Positions 6,877-7,143 of a DNA stretch of 7,143 nucleotides are shown here, piece by piece. Origin of the DNA: Bacteroidales bacterium (GTDB lineage: Bacteria > Bacteroidota > Bacteroidia > Bacteroidales > UBA932); contig JAFYMJ010000172.1 of assembly GCA_017556665.1 (NCBI GenBank), positions 1 through 7,143 on the forward strand, written 5' to 3'. Each line of letters starts with the position of its first letter. The stretch's first letter is position 1. Under the pieces are notes generated by a model. That model did not search any database. It worked only from the letters and a program-made list of their open reading frames with translations, and was not told the origin of the DNA. The position numbers were made by a program, and so were the translations under genes.

Positions 6877-6899
6877 AAAACTGCCAGTTTGTCAGTTTT
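6877..6899. promoter_or_regulatory. 23-bp dyad upstream of the Clp gene, candidate operator
   Basis: AAAACTGCCA (6877-6886) and TGTCAGTTTT (6890-6899) are inverted copies matching at 9 of 10 positions around a 3-base spacer. The core reads CTGnCA-nnn-TGnCAG. It ends 65 bases before the Clp start codon and covers the TTG that would be the -33 contact for that gene. It does not match the CIRCE element recognised by HrcA or the CtsR direct repeat. Binding by a stress regulator is inference. Confidence 0.5.
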
Positions 6900-6920
6900 T
6901 CTTCTTTGGTAGATATTTTG
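6889..6920 (+). promoter_or_regulatory. Weak candidate promoter for the Clp gene
   Basis: TTG at 6889-6891 could be a -33 contact and TATTTTG at 6914-6920 a -7 element one base shorter than the TAnnTTTG consensus. Transcription would start near 6925, giving a leader of about 40 bases. Neither element is an exact match; the appeal is that the -33 lies inside the dyad, which is a fitting place for a repressor. Confidence 0.3.
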
Positions 6921-6964
6921 AACTATAGTTTTCAAGATTTGTTTCAATTAAAAAAAATAGAGTT

Positions 6965-7143
6965 ATGTATAATCAACCAAATGCAAACGCGCAAGGAAGT
7001 GCCTTGCAACATTATGCGGTTAATCTGGTGGATTTAGCTAAGCAAGGAAAACTAGATCCTGTGATTGGCCGTGATGAGGAGATAAGAAGAGTTCTACAGA
7101 TCCTTAGCAGAAGAACAAAGAACAATCCTATTCTGGTTGGTGA
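6965..7143 (+). CDS. clpB: ClpB-type AAA+ disaggregase/unfoldase, start of gene only, apparently lacking the Clp N-domain
   Basis: The first 59 codons are visible. After a short Asn/Gln/Ala-rich leader, residues about 13-59 match the start of the first nucleotide-binding domain of Hsp100/ClpB proteins: [15 protein letters not shown] (28-42) followed by [13 protein letters not shown] (47-59). The window ends just before the expected Walker A motif. In ordinary ClpB and ClpC this block comes about 150-200 residues after the start, following the double Clp N-domain, but here it begins at residue 13. The frame is closed upstream by TAG at 6926-6928, and no other ATG lies between that stop and 6965, so the short N-terminus looks real. 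DEEIRR favours ClpB over ClpC. ClpB uses ATP to pull proteins from aggregates together with DnaK in the cytoplasm. The start is preceded by an A-rich leader with no Shine-Dalgarno site. It is transcribed divergently from the peptidase cluster. Confidence 0.85.
   Translation, partial: MYNQPNANAQGSALQHYAVNLVDLAKQGKLDPVIGRDEEIRRVLQILSRRTKNNPILVG

Noticed and set aside
6877..6899. CIRCE (HrcA) or CtsR site
   Set aside because: The arms do not resemble TTAGCACTC/GAGTGCTAA, and there is no GGTCAAA heptamer repeat.
6780..6964. Hidden Clp N-domain coding sequence or a small gene in the divergent region
   Set aside because: The stretch is strongly A/T-rich with frequent stops in the Clp frame and no N-domain-like translation; it reads as regulatory DNA.

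Overview
The window looks like chromosomal DNA from an AT-rich member of the Bacteroidales. Four things point there: the gene families are of Bacteroidetes type (a large PGM/PMM-type phospho-sugar mutase, a secreted NagZ-like GH3 with a beta-lactamase-like tail, secreted bleomycin-hydrolase-like cysteine peptidases, a type II PssA); start codons lack Shine-Dalgarno sites and have A/T-rich leaders; one promoter matches the Bacteroidetes TAnnTTTG element; and all three predicted exported proteins have Gln directly after the likely signal-peptidase site. These are judgements from recognised sequence patterns, not database searches. I see no mobile element, CRISPR array, tRNA or rRNA.

Layout. Bases 1-1344 (+) hold the 3' part of a phosphoglucomutase/phosphomannomutase gene. 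Fifteen bases later, 1360-3576 (+) encodes an exported GH3 beta-N-acetylhexosaminidase-like protein. Its GH3 catalytic residues are intact, but its C-terminal tail looks like a shrunken, catalytically dead beta-lactamase-like domain. A hairpin with a T-run (3623-3656) ends this unit. Converging on it from the minus strand is a three-gene cluster, in transcription order: a 401-aa exported C1 peptidase (6768-5563), a 368-aa exported C1 paralogue (5542-4436), and pssA, phosphatidylserine synthase (4428-3670). The gaps are 20 and 7 bases, so they are probably one transcript. Bases 6769-6964 form a divergent regulatory region with two dyad symmetries and promoter-like elements. From 6965 (+) a ClpB-type AAA+ ATPase gene begins and runs off the window.

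How the parts may work together (inference): the mutase supplies sugar phosphates for envelope polysaccharides, the GH3 trims amino-sugar glycans in the periplasm, the two peptidases digest peptides in the periplasm, and PssA makes the precursor of phosphatidylethanolamine. The shared theme is envelope upkeep, but there is no evidence of a dedicated system. The points most worth following up are the Clp gene that starts directly at its first ATPase domain, the 23-bp dyad in front of it, and the degenerate tail of the GH3 enzyme.
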